The translations under genes and the position numbers were made by a program. The notes below the pieces were generated by a model. It did no database searches. It had not been told where the DNA came from and worked only from the letters and a program-made list of their open reading frames with translations. Positions 44,796-54,216 of a DNA stretch of 64,000 bases are shown here, one piece after another. Numbering within the stretch: position 1 is the first letter of the stretch; every line of letters starts with the position of its first letter. Origin of the DNA: JACADW01 sp963747985. Lineage in GTDB: Bacteria > Acidobacteriota > UBA6911. Location of the stretch: positions 558,001 to 622,000 of the forward strand of contig CAVVHG010000001.1 of the NCBI GenBank assembly GCA_963747985.1, in the 5' to 3' direction.

Positions 44796-47564
44796 ATGAG
44801 CAGCAACAAAGTCATGCCGGGTGAGGAGGCGATCCGCATGACACACCCCCCAGCGGCCGAGGGTGAGAAGCAAGGCGGCATAGAGTTCCCCAGACATTTC
44901 ACAATCAAGGGAGTGTCTCCGTACGATCAGGTAGAGTGGGAAACGCGGACTGCGAGCATCGCGAACGAGAAGGGGGAAATCCTCTTCCAGCAGGAGGGAG
45001 TCGAGGTTCCCAAAGCCTGGTCCCAGTCGGCCACCAATATCGTGGTCTCGAAGTATTTCCACGGCCAGGTGGGGACTCCGGATCGGGAACGGAGCATACG
45101 CCAACTCATAGAACGTGTTGCGCGCACCATGACGGAATGGGGCGTCCAGGGCCGGTATTTCGCGTCGGACGCCGTTGCGCAAACGTTTCACGACGAGCTC
45201 GTCTACCTGCTTCTGCACCAGTACGTGTCCTTCAATTCCCCGGTCTGGTTCAACTGCGGAATAGAGGCCCGGCCGCAGTGTTCGGCCTGCTTCATCAACT
45301 CCGTGGACGACACCATGGAGTCCATCCTGGGCCTCGCCCGCACCGAAGGACGGCTGTTCAAGTGGGGGTCCGGAACGGGGACCAACTTCTCGCCTCTCAG
45401 GTCCTCGCGCGCGAGGCTGTCGGGTGGAGGAACCGCCTCGGGCCCGGTCAGCTTCATGAAAGGATTTGATGCCTTCGCCGGAGTCATCAAGAGCGGAGGC
45501 AAGACCCGCCGGGCGGCCAAAATGGTCATTCTCAACATCGACCATCCCGACATTGTGGAGTTCATCGAATGCAAGGCCAGGGAGGAGAAGAAGGCCTGGA
45601 GCCTGATCGATGCCGGCTACGAGGCGTCTGTTGACGGCGAAGCATATGCGAGCATCTTCTTCCAGAACGCGAACAACAGCGTCCGCGTCACGGACGAATT
45701 CATGCACGCCGTGGAACAGGACGGATTCTGGCAGACGCGTGAGCGAAACACCGGGGAGGTGGTCAACAACTACCGTGCCCGCGACCTCATGAAGAAGATC
45801 GCGGAATCGGCCTATTTCTGCGGCGACCCCGGCATGCAGTTCGACACCACGGTCAACAGGTGGCACACCTGCAGGAGCAGCGGGCCGATCAATGCCTCGA
45901 ATCCCTGCTCAGAGTACATGTTTCTCGACGATTCGGCCTGCAATCTGGCCTCGTTCAACCTGATGAAGTTCGTGGATGAGAACGGGAGCTTCGATGCCGC
46001 CGGTTTCCGCAAGGCCGTGGATATCGTCATATCCGCGCAGGAATTCATAATCGACAGCGCGAGCTACCCCACCGAGAAGATCGCGGCGAACAGCCACAAC
46101 TATCGTCCCCTGGGGATGGGGTATGCCAACCTCGGCGCGTTGCTGATGTACAACGGCCTCGCGTATGACAGCGATGAGGGGCGCGACTTTGCGGCTGCCC
46201 TCACGGCGATCATGACCGGGGAAGCGTACCTGCAATCCGCGCGCATCGCGGCGAACCTCGGGCCTTTCCCGGGCTATGCGATGAACCGCGAGTCTTTCCT
46301 GGAGGTGATGCGCATGCATCGTAACGCGCTCCAGCGAATCAATCCCGCAAACGTGCCCAAGGATTTGCTGGAAGCCGCCCAGGAGTGCTGGGACCTGGCT
46401 GTGCTCGAGGGGACCGTCCACGGCTACCGGAACGCCCAGGCGACGGTCCTGGCGCCGACCGGCACAATCGGGTTCATGATGGACTGCGACACCACGGGCG
46501 TGGAGCCCGACCTGGCGCTGGTCAAGTTCAAGAAACTCGTGGGCGGCGGTGTCATGAAGATCGTCAACAACACCGTGCCGGCCGCTCTTGCCAAACTGGG
46601 TTACACCGAGAGCCAGGTCCAGGCAATCACAAAGTACATCGACGAGAACGGAACGATCGAAGGGGCTCCTTTCGTTCACCCGGAGCATCAGCCTGTCTTC
46701 GACTGCGCTTTCAAGGCGCAGCGCGGGACGCGCGCCATCCACTACATGGGGCATGTGAGGATGATGGGGGCCGTCCAGCCGTTCATCTCCGGCGCGATAT
46801 CCAAGACGGTAAACGTGCCCGAGAACGCCACCGCCGACGAAATCATGGAAGTCTTCATGCAGTCCTGGAAGATGGGTGTGAAGGCGATCGCCATCTACCG
46901 CGACAATTCAAAGAAGATCCAGCCGCTGAGTGCCGCCAAGGTTTCCAGGAAATCTGCCGAACCCGCGCAGGCGATTGCCGAGGTAACGGGTTTCCGGCCG
47001 GTGCGCCGGAAACTGCCCGTCGAGCGCAGGGCTATCACTCACAAGTTCACCATCGGCGGCCACGAAGGCTACATCACGGTGGGCATGTACGATGACGGCC
47101 AGCCGGGCGAAATCTTCCTGGTCATGGCCAAGGAAGGGAGCGCAATCTCGGGCCTCATGGACTCCTTCGCCACGGCGATCTCGCTCGCCCTGCAGTATGG
47201 GGTCCCGCTTAAGGTCCTCATCGACAAGTTCTCGCACACGCGCTTCGAGCCGTCAGGCCACACCGGCAATCCCGAGGTGCCCTACGCGAAGTCGATCGTC
47301 GACTACATCTTCCGCTGGCTCGCTTCGAAGTTCCTGCCGCGCGAAGAACAGGTTCAGGCGGGGGTTCACGTCACCGACAAGCCGCTTTCCTCGACCGTGC
47401 AGATCGTCAGCGTCAAGCCGGCCAGCGCGACGCAGTTGAATGACTTGAAATCGATGTACGCTCTGGACGACGCGCCCACCTGCGCCGGTTGCGGCAGCAT
47501 CATGGTCCGCAACGGTTCCTGCTACAAGTGCATCAACTGCGGCGAGACCAGCGGCTGCTCCTGA
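44796..47564 (+). CDS. nrdJ: Vitamin B12-dependent (class II) ribonucleotide reductase
   Basis: A 922-residue enzyme that makes deoxyribonucleotides using adenosylcobalamin, so it works with or without oxygen. Typical segments: QYVSFNSPVWFNCGIE, QCSACFINSVDDTMESIL with the first redox cysteine, LFKWGSGTGTNFSPLR, SNPCSEYMFLDDSACNLASF with the active-site N, C and E residues, VLAPTGTIGFMMDCDTTGVE and IAIYRDNSKK. The end is a zinc-ribbon-like CAGCGSIMVRNGSCYKC plus INCGETSGCS, which holds the C-terminal redox cysteines. AAGGAGG at 44783-44789 supports the start. No cobalamin synthesis gene is nearby. Confidence 0.97.
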   Translation: MSSNKVMPGEEAIRMTHPPAAEGEKQGGIEFPRHFTIKGVSPYDQVEWETRTASIANEKGEILFQQEGVEVPKAWSQSATNIVVSKYFHGQVGTPDRERSIRQLIERVARTMTEWGVQGRYFASDAVAQTFHDELVYLLLHQYVSFNSPVWFNCGIEARPQCSACFINSVDDTMESILGLARTEGRLFKWGSGTGTNFSPLRSSRARLSGGGTASGPVSFMKGFDAFAGVIKSGGKTRRAAKMVILNIDHPDIVEFIECKAREEKKAWSLIDAGYEASVDGEAYASIFFQNANNSVRVTDEFMHAVEQDGFWQTRERNTGEVVNNYRARDLMKKIAESAYFCGDPGMQFDTTVNRWHTCRSSGPINASNPCSEYMFLDDSACNLASFNLMKFVDENGSFDAAGFRKAVDIVISAQEFIIDSASYPTEKIAANSHNYRPLGMGYANLGALLMYNGLAYDSDEGRDFAAALTAIMTGEAYLQSARIAANLGPFPGYAMNRESFLEVMRMHRNALQRINPANVPKDLLEAAQECWDLAVLEGTVHGYRNAQATVLAPTGTIGFMMDCDTTGVEPDLALVKFKKLVGGGVMKIVNNTVPAALAKLGYTESQVQAITKYIDENGTIEGAPFVHPEHQPVFDCAFKAQRGTRAIHYMGHVRMMGAVQPFISGAISKTVNVPENATADEIMEVFMQSWKMGVKAIAIYRDNSKKIQPLSAAKVSRKSAEPAQAIAEVTGFRPVRRKLPVERRAITHKFTIGGHEGYITVGMYDDGQPGEIFLVMAKEGSAISGLMDSFATAISLALQYGVPLKVLIDKFSHTRFEPSGHTGNPEVPYAKSIVDYIFRWLASKFLPREEQVQAGVHVTDKPLSSTVQIVSVKPASATQLNDLKSMYALDDAPTCAGCGSIMVRNGSCYKCINCGETSGCS

Positions 47565-47571
47565 AAAAACT

Positions 47572-47645
47572 GGGGACAGGCACCGAATCAGGTTGCAGTG
47601 GCTTTAGACGGCTCATATCCCCCTGCTAATTCGGTGCCTGTCCCC
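47572..47645. repeat. Perfect 17-bp inverted repeat after nrdJ
   Basis: GGGGACAGGCACCGAAT (47572-47588) and its exact complement (47629-47645) enclose 40 bases. The left arm begins just after the nrdJ stop and six A residues; GATTTTCT follows the right arm. The GGGGACAGGCACC core is widely dispersed in bacterial genomes as a REP-like palindrome. It may also terminate nrdJ transcription. Confidence 0.75.
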
Positions 47646-47669
47646 GATTTTCTCTGATACATTTAGGGC

Positions 47670-50465
47670 ATGAATCCCACCCGGTTTGTGCCCCTTGTGT
47701 TGTTTCTTCTGTGTCCGCTTCACTCACTGTGGACCGCGGACAAGGTTCCTCCCTACGATCTCTGGAACGGACAGGTGCTGTCGGCGATCCGCGATCGTGC
47801 GACTCTCGAGATCGAGGTGGCGCAGCACGCAGGATACGCCGACGTCTTTTTCACCTCCAACCCTTCGGCAGGCTGGTTCGATTCCGACCCGCCCTACGCC
47901 AAACATGTCGGCGGCAAAATAAGCATTCACGGATTTCTTGCCGCGCCGATGTCCGGGGGGCCCTATCCGGCGCTTGTCATCGGGCACGGCCACGGCGGCC
48001 AGGCAGATCTCAATCTGGCGCTCCAGGTGGCCAGCCTGGGTTATGTCGCGCTGGCGATCGACGGTCCCCGGGCGGGGCAGTCTACCGGAGGGCCCAGGGA
48101 CGAGGACCAGGCGTGGATTTCGGTTGATGACGGCCCCGAGTACTCCTACCTCTATCATTACGGCTACGCGGGCATGCGCGCGCTGACCCTCCTGGAAGCT
48201 CTGGCAGAAAGGCCGGGCAACCCTTACGGAATCGACGCCGGAAGGCTCGGTGTCCTGGGAGCCTCGATGGGCGGCATCTTCACCAGCTACATCAACGGCA
48301 TCGATGACCGGGTGAAGGCAGCCATCATCATCGCCGCCGCCGGTCAGTGGCAGCATGCCATGCGGTTTCCGAACTCCTGGCTGTACGACGGGCTGTATAC
48401 CGGCACCCGCGACCATCCCTACAACGGAAGCGATCCTCTCAATTCGATCGAAGACATCGACACCGACCCGACCGCGGTCACCTTCCTGGACTATTTCGAC
48501 CCCATCCGCTACGCGCCCCGGCAGCATGCCCCGGTGATGGTCGTCATCGGGACACACGACGGATATTTTCCCCTGACGTGCGCCAACCAGATGGCTCTCG
48601 GGATCGAGTCCGCCGGCACGCAAACGAACTTCGAGAAGCGACTGTGGTTGATCCCGAACGCACCCCACGGCCTTGACAGCCCGCTGGGGCTCCTGCCGCT
48701 CATCCAGGGCATGAGCCAGTGGCTCGACTACGCCTTCGGCCGCAGGGGAAAACCACTGGCCGCCCCGGCAGTCAGCATGAGCGAGGAAGGGGGTGGGCTG
48801 CGCTTTGACGTGACCTTGGGGGAATCCGCGGCACGGCTCGCGGGTGCGAGTGCCGTCCTGTACGCGGCGACGAGGGTCGATGCGAACATAACCCCTATCC
48901 AGGATTTCAAGTCCTATTCCTGCGCTCTGGAAGGTGATCATTTCGTCGCTCAAATCCGGTCCGGGGAGAGTTCGCCGGCAGGCGATCAGTACAAAGCGGA
49001 CAACACTATCTACTTCGCCAGCGTCATTGACTCTGCCGGCCTGCCTGTCTCTTCGCTCGCATACGATGCGGGGCGCGTGATCGATCTTTCATCCGGATTC
49101 GTCCCCGGGATCGATCCGCAGGATAGTTCAGGGGCGACAATCCCTGTCCCTCCCCCTCACGTGGATGCCCTGTCGACGACTGCCGGCTCGCGCGCCGTCC
49201 CGGATGGTCCCGCGTACCAGGGAATGGCGCTGGCGAACTCGACGGCGGCCACGACGGTCGTGCGTATCGAGGCAAGAACGGGCGAGGGTCGCCTCGCGGC
49301 AGCCGAGGGTCTGATCAACCCGGTTTTTATGACCCTGGCCCCGCAATCGCAGCGGATCTTCCTCACCGAAGAGTGGATGGGAGCAGGTGCAAGAAATCTC
49401 GACGGGAGTCTGCGCTTCGGATGGAGCGACATCAGCGCCTCGTCAGTCGTGTTCAGAGGCACCCTGGGCCCCTCCGAGCTGTCGGAGGCAGGGCCGCTGG
49501 CGGTGTCCGCAACCTCGCTCTGGCTTCCGCTCGCCCCCGAGCATGAACCTGCCGCCTCGCGCACGCTGAGGATCTTCTCCGGAGGGTCGCCTGCGAGCGT
49601 CACCATCGTTTTCAGATACAGCGACGGCAGCACCCTCCAGACTCGTTCTGTCGAGGTTCCGGAAAACGGGAGCAGCGACGTATTGCTTCCGCCGGCGTCG
49701 CAGCTGCAGTGGGCAGCCAGCGCGGAGATCCGGTCCTCCGCCGCAGTGTCTGCGCGACTGGAGATCAGCGGTGCGGGCGATCCCTGGAGCATCGAGGCCC
49801 GCCCGGTGCCGGCCAGCGCGAAGTCGTTCCAGCCGCACCTGGAGTGGGCCGGCCTCTTCAAAACCACGATTCTGCTGCTCAACCCTTCCGCGGACCCGGT
49901 TGCCGTGACATTGAGACTCAGAACGTCAGCAGGCGCGCAGGCGGCCCGGGACTACGGGCTCACGATGCCGGCATTCTCAACCGTGAGCCGGACCATTGAG
50001 GACATTTTCGCCATACCGGCCTCTTCCCCCGGCGCCGGCTGGCTGGAGGTGGAGGGGGACGGAAGCGCGGTTGTGGCGACGGCGCTGGCAATCGATCCCG
50101 TGAGCGGTGCGGCCGCTGCGACGGCTATGATGCCGGCAGGAGCGGGGAGTTGGTCCATGCCCTTTTTCATCGAGGACCCCCAGTATTATACCGGGCTGGC
50201 GATCCTCAATCCCGGTGATACGCCGGTCAGCATCGAGCTTTCGGCATATGATCCTTCCGGAGGATTGATTTCTACAATCCCGATGGTGCTCGAGAATCGG
50301 CACGGAAAGACGCTCCTGGTTTCGCAATGGATTCCCACTCTCCCTGCCGAATCCACCGGCCATATCATGATCCACGCGAGCGGACCGGTCTCTTTGCTGG
50401 CCTACTTCGGGACCGACGACGGGGCCGCACTTGCCGCCGTTCCCTTCTCACTGTTGCCGCGCTGA
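47670..50465 (+). CDS. Exported alpha/beta hydrolase with C-terminal beta-sandwich repeats
   Basis: A 931-residue protein. Residues 1-22 are a signal peptide. Residues about 85-360 are a dienelactone hydrolase/acetyl xylan esterase-like domain: VIGHGHGGQA oxyanion region, nucleophile Ser199 in GASMGG, acid Asp297 in GTHDGYF and His333 in NAPHG. Residues 500-930 are four repeats of about 100 residues like those at 2-2026 and 55409-58678, with NPSADPVAVTLRLRTSAG, ILNPGDTPVSIELSAYDPSG, GHIMIHASGPVSLLAYFG and AAVPFSLLPR at the end. It probably hydrolyses an ester or peptide outside the cytoplasm while held at the surface by the repeats. Confidence 0.85.
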   Translation: MNPTRFVPLVLFLLCPLHSLWTADKVPPYDLWNGQVLSAIRDRATLEIEVAQHAGYADVFFTSNPSAGWFDSDPPYAKHVGGKISIHGFLAAPMSGGPYPALVIGHGHGGQADLNLALQVASLGYVALAIDGPRAGQSTGGPRDEDQAWISVDDGPEYSYLYHYGYAGMRALTLLEALAERPGNPYGIDAGRLGVLGASMGGIFTSYINGIDDRVKAAIIIAAAGQWQHAMRFPNSWLYDGLYTGTRDHPYNGSDPLNSIEDIDTDPTAVTFLDYFDPIRYAPRQHAPVMVVIGTHDGYFPLTCANQMALGIESAGTQTNFEKRLWLIPNAPHGLDSPLGLLPLIQGMSQWLDYAFGRRGKPLAAPAVSMSEEGGGLRFDVTLGESAARLAGASAVLYAATRVDANITPIQDFKSYSCALEGDHFVAQIRSGESSPAGDQYKADNTIYFASVIDSAGLPVSSLAYDAGRVIDLSSGFVPGIDPQDSSGATIPVPPPHVDALSTTAGSRAVPDGPAYQGMALANSTAATTVVRIEARTGEGRLAAAEGLINPVFMTLAPQSQRIFLTEEWMGAGARNLDGSLRFGWSDISASSVVFRGTLGPSELSEAGPLAVSATSLWLPLAPEHEPAASRTLRIFSGGSPASVTIVFRYSDGSTLQTRSVEVPENGSSDVLLPPASQLQWAASAEIRSSAAVSARLEISGAGDPWSIEARPVPASAKSFQPHLEWAGLFKTTILLLNPSADPVAVTLRLRTSAGAQAARDYGLTMPAFSTVSRTIEDIFAIPASSPGAGWLEVEGDGSAVVATALAIDPVSGAAAATAMMPAGAGSWSMPFFIEDPQYYTGLAILNPGDTPVSIELSAYDPSGGLISTIPMVLENRHGKTLLVSQWIPTLPAESTGHIMIHASGPVSLLAYFGTDDGAALAAVPFSLLPR

Positions 50466-50478
50466 ACAGGAACCTGTC

Positions 50479-51174
50479 ATGGACACGACATTCCCCGGAT
50501 TCCCGAGAGAGGCGCTCAGGTTCCTGCGCGCGCTGAAGCGCAACAACAACCGGGACTGGTTTCTCGCGCACAAAGACGCATACGAGGCGAGCATCAGGGG
50601 CCCGATGCTGGAACTGGTTACGGCGCTGGGCGGTGCGATACTAAACTTCGCGCCGGAAATGCTGGTGGATCCTCGACGCAACATTTACCGGATCCATCGG
50701 GACATCCGTTTCAGCCCGGATAAATCGCCTTACAAGACGCACGTCGCGGCGCTCTTCTGGCCCCGCGGCCTGGAGAAGAATACCTGCGCAGCGCTCTACT
50801 TCCACCTCGAGCCCGCGGAAGTGCTCATCGCCGGAGGCATTTACATGCCTGGTCCGGCGGAAATGAGGGCGATTCGAACTCATATCGCCGCGAATTGGGA
50901 GCAGATGAGGAAGATAATCTCAGCCCTGCAATTCAGGAAGCTGTTCGGCGGATTGGAGGGCGAGCAGCTCTCCAGGCCGCCGAGAGATTTTCCCGCGGAC
51001 CATCCCGCAATAGACCTCCTGCGCTACAAGCAGTTCCTGGTTTCGATCACGTCTCCACCCGCTCTGGCCGAAACCCCGGAGCTGTTTCCGCGTATTGTCA
51101 CGGCGTTTGCAGGGATGATGCCGCTGATACGCTTTCTCAATTCTCCGCTGGAGAGATCTGTCAAGATCCGATGA
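50479..51174 (+). CDS. DUF2461 (TIGR02453) family protein
   Basis: A 231-residue protein, starting at the ATG at 50479 13 bases after the hydrolase stop. Matches DUF2461: FPREALRFLRALKRNNNRDW with FLAHKDAYE, RNIYRIHRDIRFSPDKSPYK, FHLEPAEVLIAGGIYMPGPA, and the FLVSITSPPALAETP segment near the C-terminus. The family is widespread and uncharacterised. Co-transcription with the hydrolase is likely because of the short gap. No catalytic motif is obvious; conserved Arg, Asp and His residues in the RDIRFS region may form a site. Confidence 0.9.
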   Translation: MDTTFPGFPREALRFLRALKRNNNRDWFLAHKDAYEASIRGPMLELVTALGGAILNFAPEMLVDPRRNIYRIHRDIRFSPDKSPYKTHVAALFWPRGLEKNTCAALYFHLEPAEVLIAGGIYMPGPAEMRAIRTHIAANWEQMRKIISALQFRKLFGGLEGEQLSRPPRDFPADHPAIDLLRYKQFLVSITSPPALAETPELFPRIVTAFAGMMPLIRFLNSPLERSVKIR

Positions 51175-51819
51175 CATCCCTCAATCTGTCGATAAGGGGC
51201 GGCGCCGATTGTAAGGTGAGTGATTGCGATCGCTGGTCGGATGCGGTGACACGAACAGCGCGTATCCGGCGGATAAGCCTTTGATCGGGCACCCTGGAGG
51301 TGCTGAGCAGACATTCGCCAGCAAGCATCCGCCTGTGTCCCGGAGGGACACTGTGAGATTAGCTCGGCACGTCAGTGCCGGGATCGTGCGGGCATGCAAG
51401 GGACGACTGATTGAGTGAACGCGACGGTACTTCAGACACTGGCTCAGCCGTCCCTACGGGACTTCTGGTGGATGTGCGCTGGGAGTCCCGGCACTGAAGT
51501 GCCGGGCTAATTTCTTCGCGTCCCTCACGGGACGCGTTTCCAGCGTACGGCCAGAGCATCGAGCGTCAAGGGTGAGGCAGGAGAGTCGTTTGGTGCCGCC
51601 CCTTATCGACGCATTAAGGACAGTAACTGCTGTCCGGACGTATGTAAGCAGGTGGGCGCGCCGGCGTCGCGGACCCACTTTCCCATCCGGTGCCCATCGT
51701 GGGATTCCGGCCGCTTGTCGACCGTTTTCCTCCGTTCGCCGGAATTCCATTCCACCTCAAGGCCGGCGTGTACTAGATTCAGTGACGAATACTGATACCG
51801 TTTCCAGGGTAAAGAGAGC
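51175..51819. other. Palindrome-rich intergenic region (family D)
   Basis: No gene is supported in these 645 bases. The stretch is almost wholly the hairpin-rich element 51188-51610. The last 200 bases lead to the ABC transporter operon and hold no motif I recognise. Confidence 0.55.
51188..51610. mobile_element. Hairpin-rich element with 16-bp terminal inverted repeats
   Basis: GTCGATAAGGGGCGGC (51188-51203) and its exact complement (51595-51610) bound 423 bp, and the match continues inward with one mismatch. Inside are hairpins: GTCCCGGAGGGAC, CGGCACGTCAGTGCCG, GTCCCTACGGGAC, CCGGCACTGAAGTGCCGG and GTCCCTCACGGGAC. I found no direct duplication beside the ends and no gene inside. It resembles the foldback family in design but shares no sequence with it. 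Confidence 0.55.
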
Positions 51820-52980
51820 ATGAAATACCTCAGCCTGCTCCTCACGAACCTTCTCAGGAACCGTCGCCGGACGTTCCTGACCATTACCAGCATCGCGGTG
51901 TCGCTGTTCCTCGTCGCAACGCTCCTGACCGTCCTGTCGGAGTTCGAGAATCCGCTTCAGACTCCCGCATCCGCCTTGCGGCTCATCTGCCGGCACCGGG
52001 TATCGCTGGCGAACATACTGCCCAATTCGTATCGCGCCAGGATCCGGAAGGTTGACGGTGTGCAGGCGGTGGTCGGTTCCATGTGGTTCGGCGGCGTTTA
52101 CAAGGACCCGAAGAACTTCTTCGCGCAGTTTGCGGTAGACGCCGACCAGTTCTTCGACGTGTACGCGGACATCAAGCTGCCGGAGGATCAGAGGCAGGCG
52201 TTCGTGCAGGACCAGACAGGAGCAATTGCGGGCGAAAACCTGGCCAGGCGCTTCGGCTGGAAGGTCGGAGACAGAATCAATCTGCAGGGAGCGCTCTTCG
52301 ACTTCGACCCGGAGCTTACGCTCCGGGGCATATACAGCGGCGGTGCGGACGAGGCCACCACACTGTACTTCCATTGGAAGTACTTCAACGAAGCGATGAA
52401 ACATGTTTTCGGTCCGACCGTAGACTTCACGGGATTCTATACGATCCGCGCCGGTTCGGCGGACCAGGTGCCGGCGATCGCAGAGAAGGTCGACGGACTC
52501 TTCGCCAACAGCAGTTCCCCGACCAAGACGGAAAGCGAGCGCGCGTTCGTCCTCGGCTTCATCGCCATGATGGGGAATGTGCGTTTTCTGATCACGACCA
52601 TCTGTTCTGTGGTCATCTTCACGATTGTTCTCGTGGCGGCCAACACGATGGCGATGTCGATCCGCGAGCGGGTGCGCGAGATCGGCATCCTCAAAGCCCT
52701 TGGGTTCAGGAGGCGTCAGATCCTGTCCCTCCTCCTCGGCGAATCCACTCTCCTTGCCCTGGGCGGGTCAGCTCTGGGGGCCCTTGGAGCGAGGATCCTC
52801 TATGCGGGCGTTCCCATGGCGGTGGTGACAGGAGGATTGTTCCAGCGTTTCCGCGTCACCCCTGCCACCCTGGCCATCTGCTTTGCGATCGGACTCATCG
52901 TGGGGATTGTCTCGGCCGGCATCCCGGCATGGCAGGCTGCACGCCGTCGCGTCGTAGATGCAATCCGCGAGGTTGCCTGA
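51820..52980 (+). CDS. ABC transporter permease, FtsX/MacB-like (first subunit)
   Basis: A 386-residue membrane protein. One N-terminal helix (FLTITSIAVSLFLVATLLTV) is followed by a large periplasmic MacB-PCD-like domain of about 220 residues and three C-terminal helices (FLITTICSVVIFTIVLVAAN and two more). The FtsX-type signature NTMAMSIRERVREIGILKAL followed by GFRRRQIL contacts the ATPase. It forms a set with the second permease at 53057 and the ATPase at 54217. Such exporters move lipoproteins, peptides or antibiotics, or act as signal transducers. The substrate is unknown. Confidence 0.88.
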   Translation: MKYLSLLLTNLLRNRRRTFLTITSIAVSLFLVATLLTVLSEFENPLQTPASALRLICRHRVSLANILPNSYRARIRKVDGVQAVVGSMWFGGVYKDPKNFFAQFAVDADQFFDVYADIKLPEDQRQAFVQDQTGAIAGENLARRFGWKVGDRINLQGALFDFDPELTLRGIYSGGADEATTLYFHWKYFNEAMKHVFGPTVDFTGFYTIRAGSADQVPAIAEKVDGLFANSSSPTKTESERAFVLGFIAMMGNVRFLITTICSVVIFTIVLVAANTMAMSIRERVREIGILKALGFRRRQILSLLLGESTLLALGGSALGALGARILYAGVPMAVVTGGLFQRFRVTPATLAICFAIGLIVGIVSAGIPAWQAARRRVVDAIREVA

Positions 52981-53056
52981 TATGAAAGATAATGGCAGGG
53001 AGGCGCAAGGGTCACGTCGCGGGCTCAACCCGGGATTCCAGCGGTGAGAACACAAC

Positions 53057-54211
53057 ATGATACCGATTCGCTATAACATCGGAAGCCTCTGGGTAAGAAA
53101 GACGGGTACTTTCATGGCGGTCTTCGGGATCGGGCTGACCGTCTCAATCGTCGTGACCATGATGGCGCTCGTTCAGGGTCTCGAATCCACCTTCGTTGAC
53201 ACCGGAGATGACCTGAACCTGATCGTCATCAGGCAGGGTGGGCTCAACGAAGTCAACAGCTTCTTCCTGAGGGACCTTTTCCCGACCATTCGCTTTCTGC
53301 CCGGTGTGGCCAAGGACGCCAACGGTGAGCCGCTTGCAGTCGGCGAGAACGTCGTCGTGATCAATCACACCAGGCTCACAGGAGAATCGTCGAACATCAT
53401 CGTGCGTGGCACGTCCGACCTGGGGTTCCTGTTGCGCCAGGAGGTAAGAATAGTCGAGGGCCGAAAGCTGAGGCCCGGCCTGAGAGAAATCAACGTCAGC
53501 CGCTCGCTCTCGAAGCGGTTCCGGAACCTGGGCCTCGGTGACACAATCCACTTCGCCCGGAGCGACTGGAAAGTGGTCGGCATCTTCGATGCCGGCGGCA
53601 CGGCCTACGATTCGGAGATCTGGGCGAACTACGAAGAGGTCTGCCAGGATTGGGATCGTCCCAGCTACTCGTCGGTCCTGCTCAGGGCGGAGAATGCCCA
53701 GGCGGCGGCCGCGATCCAGAAGAAGGTTGCGGACGACCAGCGGATCAACCTCCAGGCGATTCCGCAGAAGAAGTATTACGCCGACCAGACCTCGAGCTCG
53801 GTCGGGATCAAGGCGCTTGGGTATTTCATCGCCATGGTCATGGGGATCGGCGCGAGCTTCGCCGCGATGAACATGATGTACGGTACCGTAATGGCGCGCT
53901 CCAGGGAGGTCGGGACACTGAGAGCCATCGGCTTCCGCAGAAGGCACATCCTCTCATCTTTCATAATGGAATCCGTCCTCCTTGGCCTCGCAGGCGGATT
54001 GCTGGGTTGCCTCATGGCCCTGCCGATCAACGGGATCTCCACCGGCACCGCCAATTTCATGACCTTCAGCGAGATTCTGTTCAATTTCCGCATTACGCCG
54101 GGGATCCTGCTGAATGCGCTGCTCTTTGCGGCGTTGGTCGGCGCACTGGGAGGCTACCTGCCGGCGCGGCGCGCGGCGCATACAAAGCTGATCGACGTGT
54201 TGAGGGAATAG
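53057..54211 (+). CDS. ABC transporter permease, FtsX/MacB-like (second subunit)
   Basis: A 384-residue paralogue of the preceding gene. It has the N-terminal helix TFMAVFGIGLTVSIVVTMMA, a periplasmic domain of about 210 residues and three C-terminal helices. The coupling motif AMNMMYGTVMARSREVGTLR is followed by AIGFRRRHIL. It is 77 bp downstream of the first permease. Two different permeases plus one ATPase suggest a heterodimer like LolCE, although the proteins show no lipoprotein-binding loop I can name. Confidence 0.88.
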   Translation: MIPIRYNIGSLWVRKTGTFMAVFGIGLTVSIVVTMMALVQGLESTFVDTGDDLNLIVIRQGGLNEVNSFFLRDLFPTIRFLPGVAKDANGEPLAVGENVVVINHTRLTGESSNIIVRGTSDLGFLLRQEVRIVEGRKLRPGLREINVSRSLSKRFRNLGLGDTIHFARSDWKVVGIFDAGGTAYDSEIWANYEEVCQDWDRPSYSSVLLRAENAQAAAAIQKKVADDQRINLQAIPQKKYYADQTSSSVGIKALGYFIAMVMGIGASFAAMNMMYGTVMARSREVGTLRAIGFRRRHILSSFIMESVLLGLAGGLLGCLMALPINGISTGTANFMTFSEILFNFRITPGILLNALLFAALVGALGGYLPARRAAHTKLIDVLRE

Positions 54212-54216
54212 GAATT

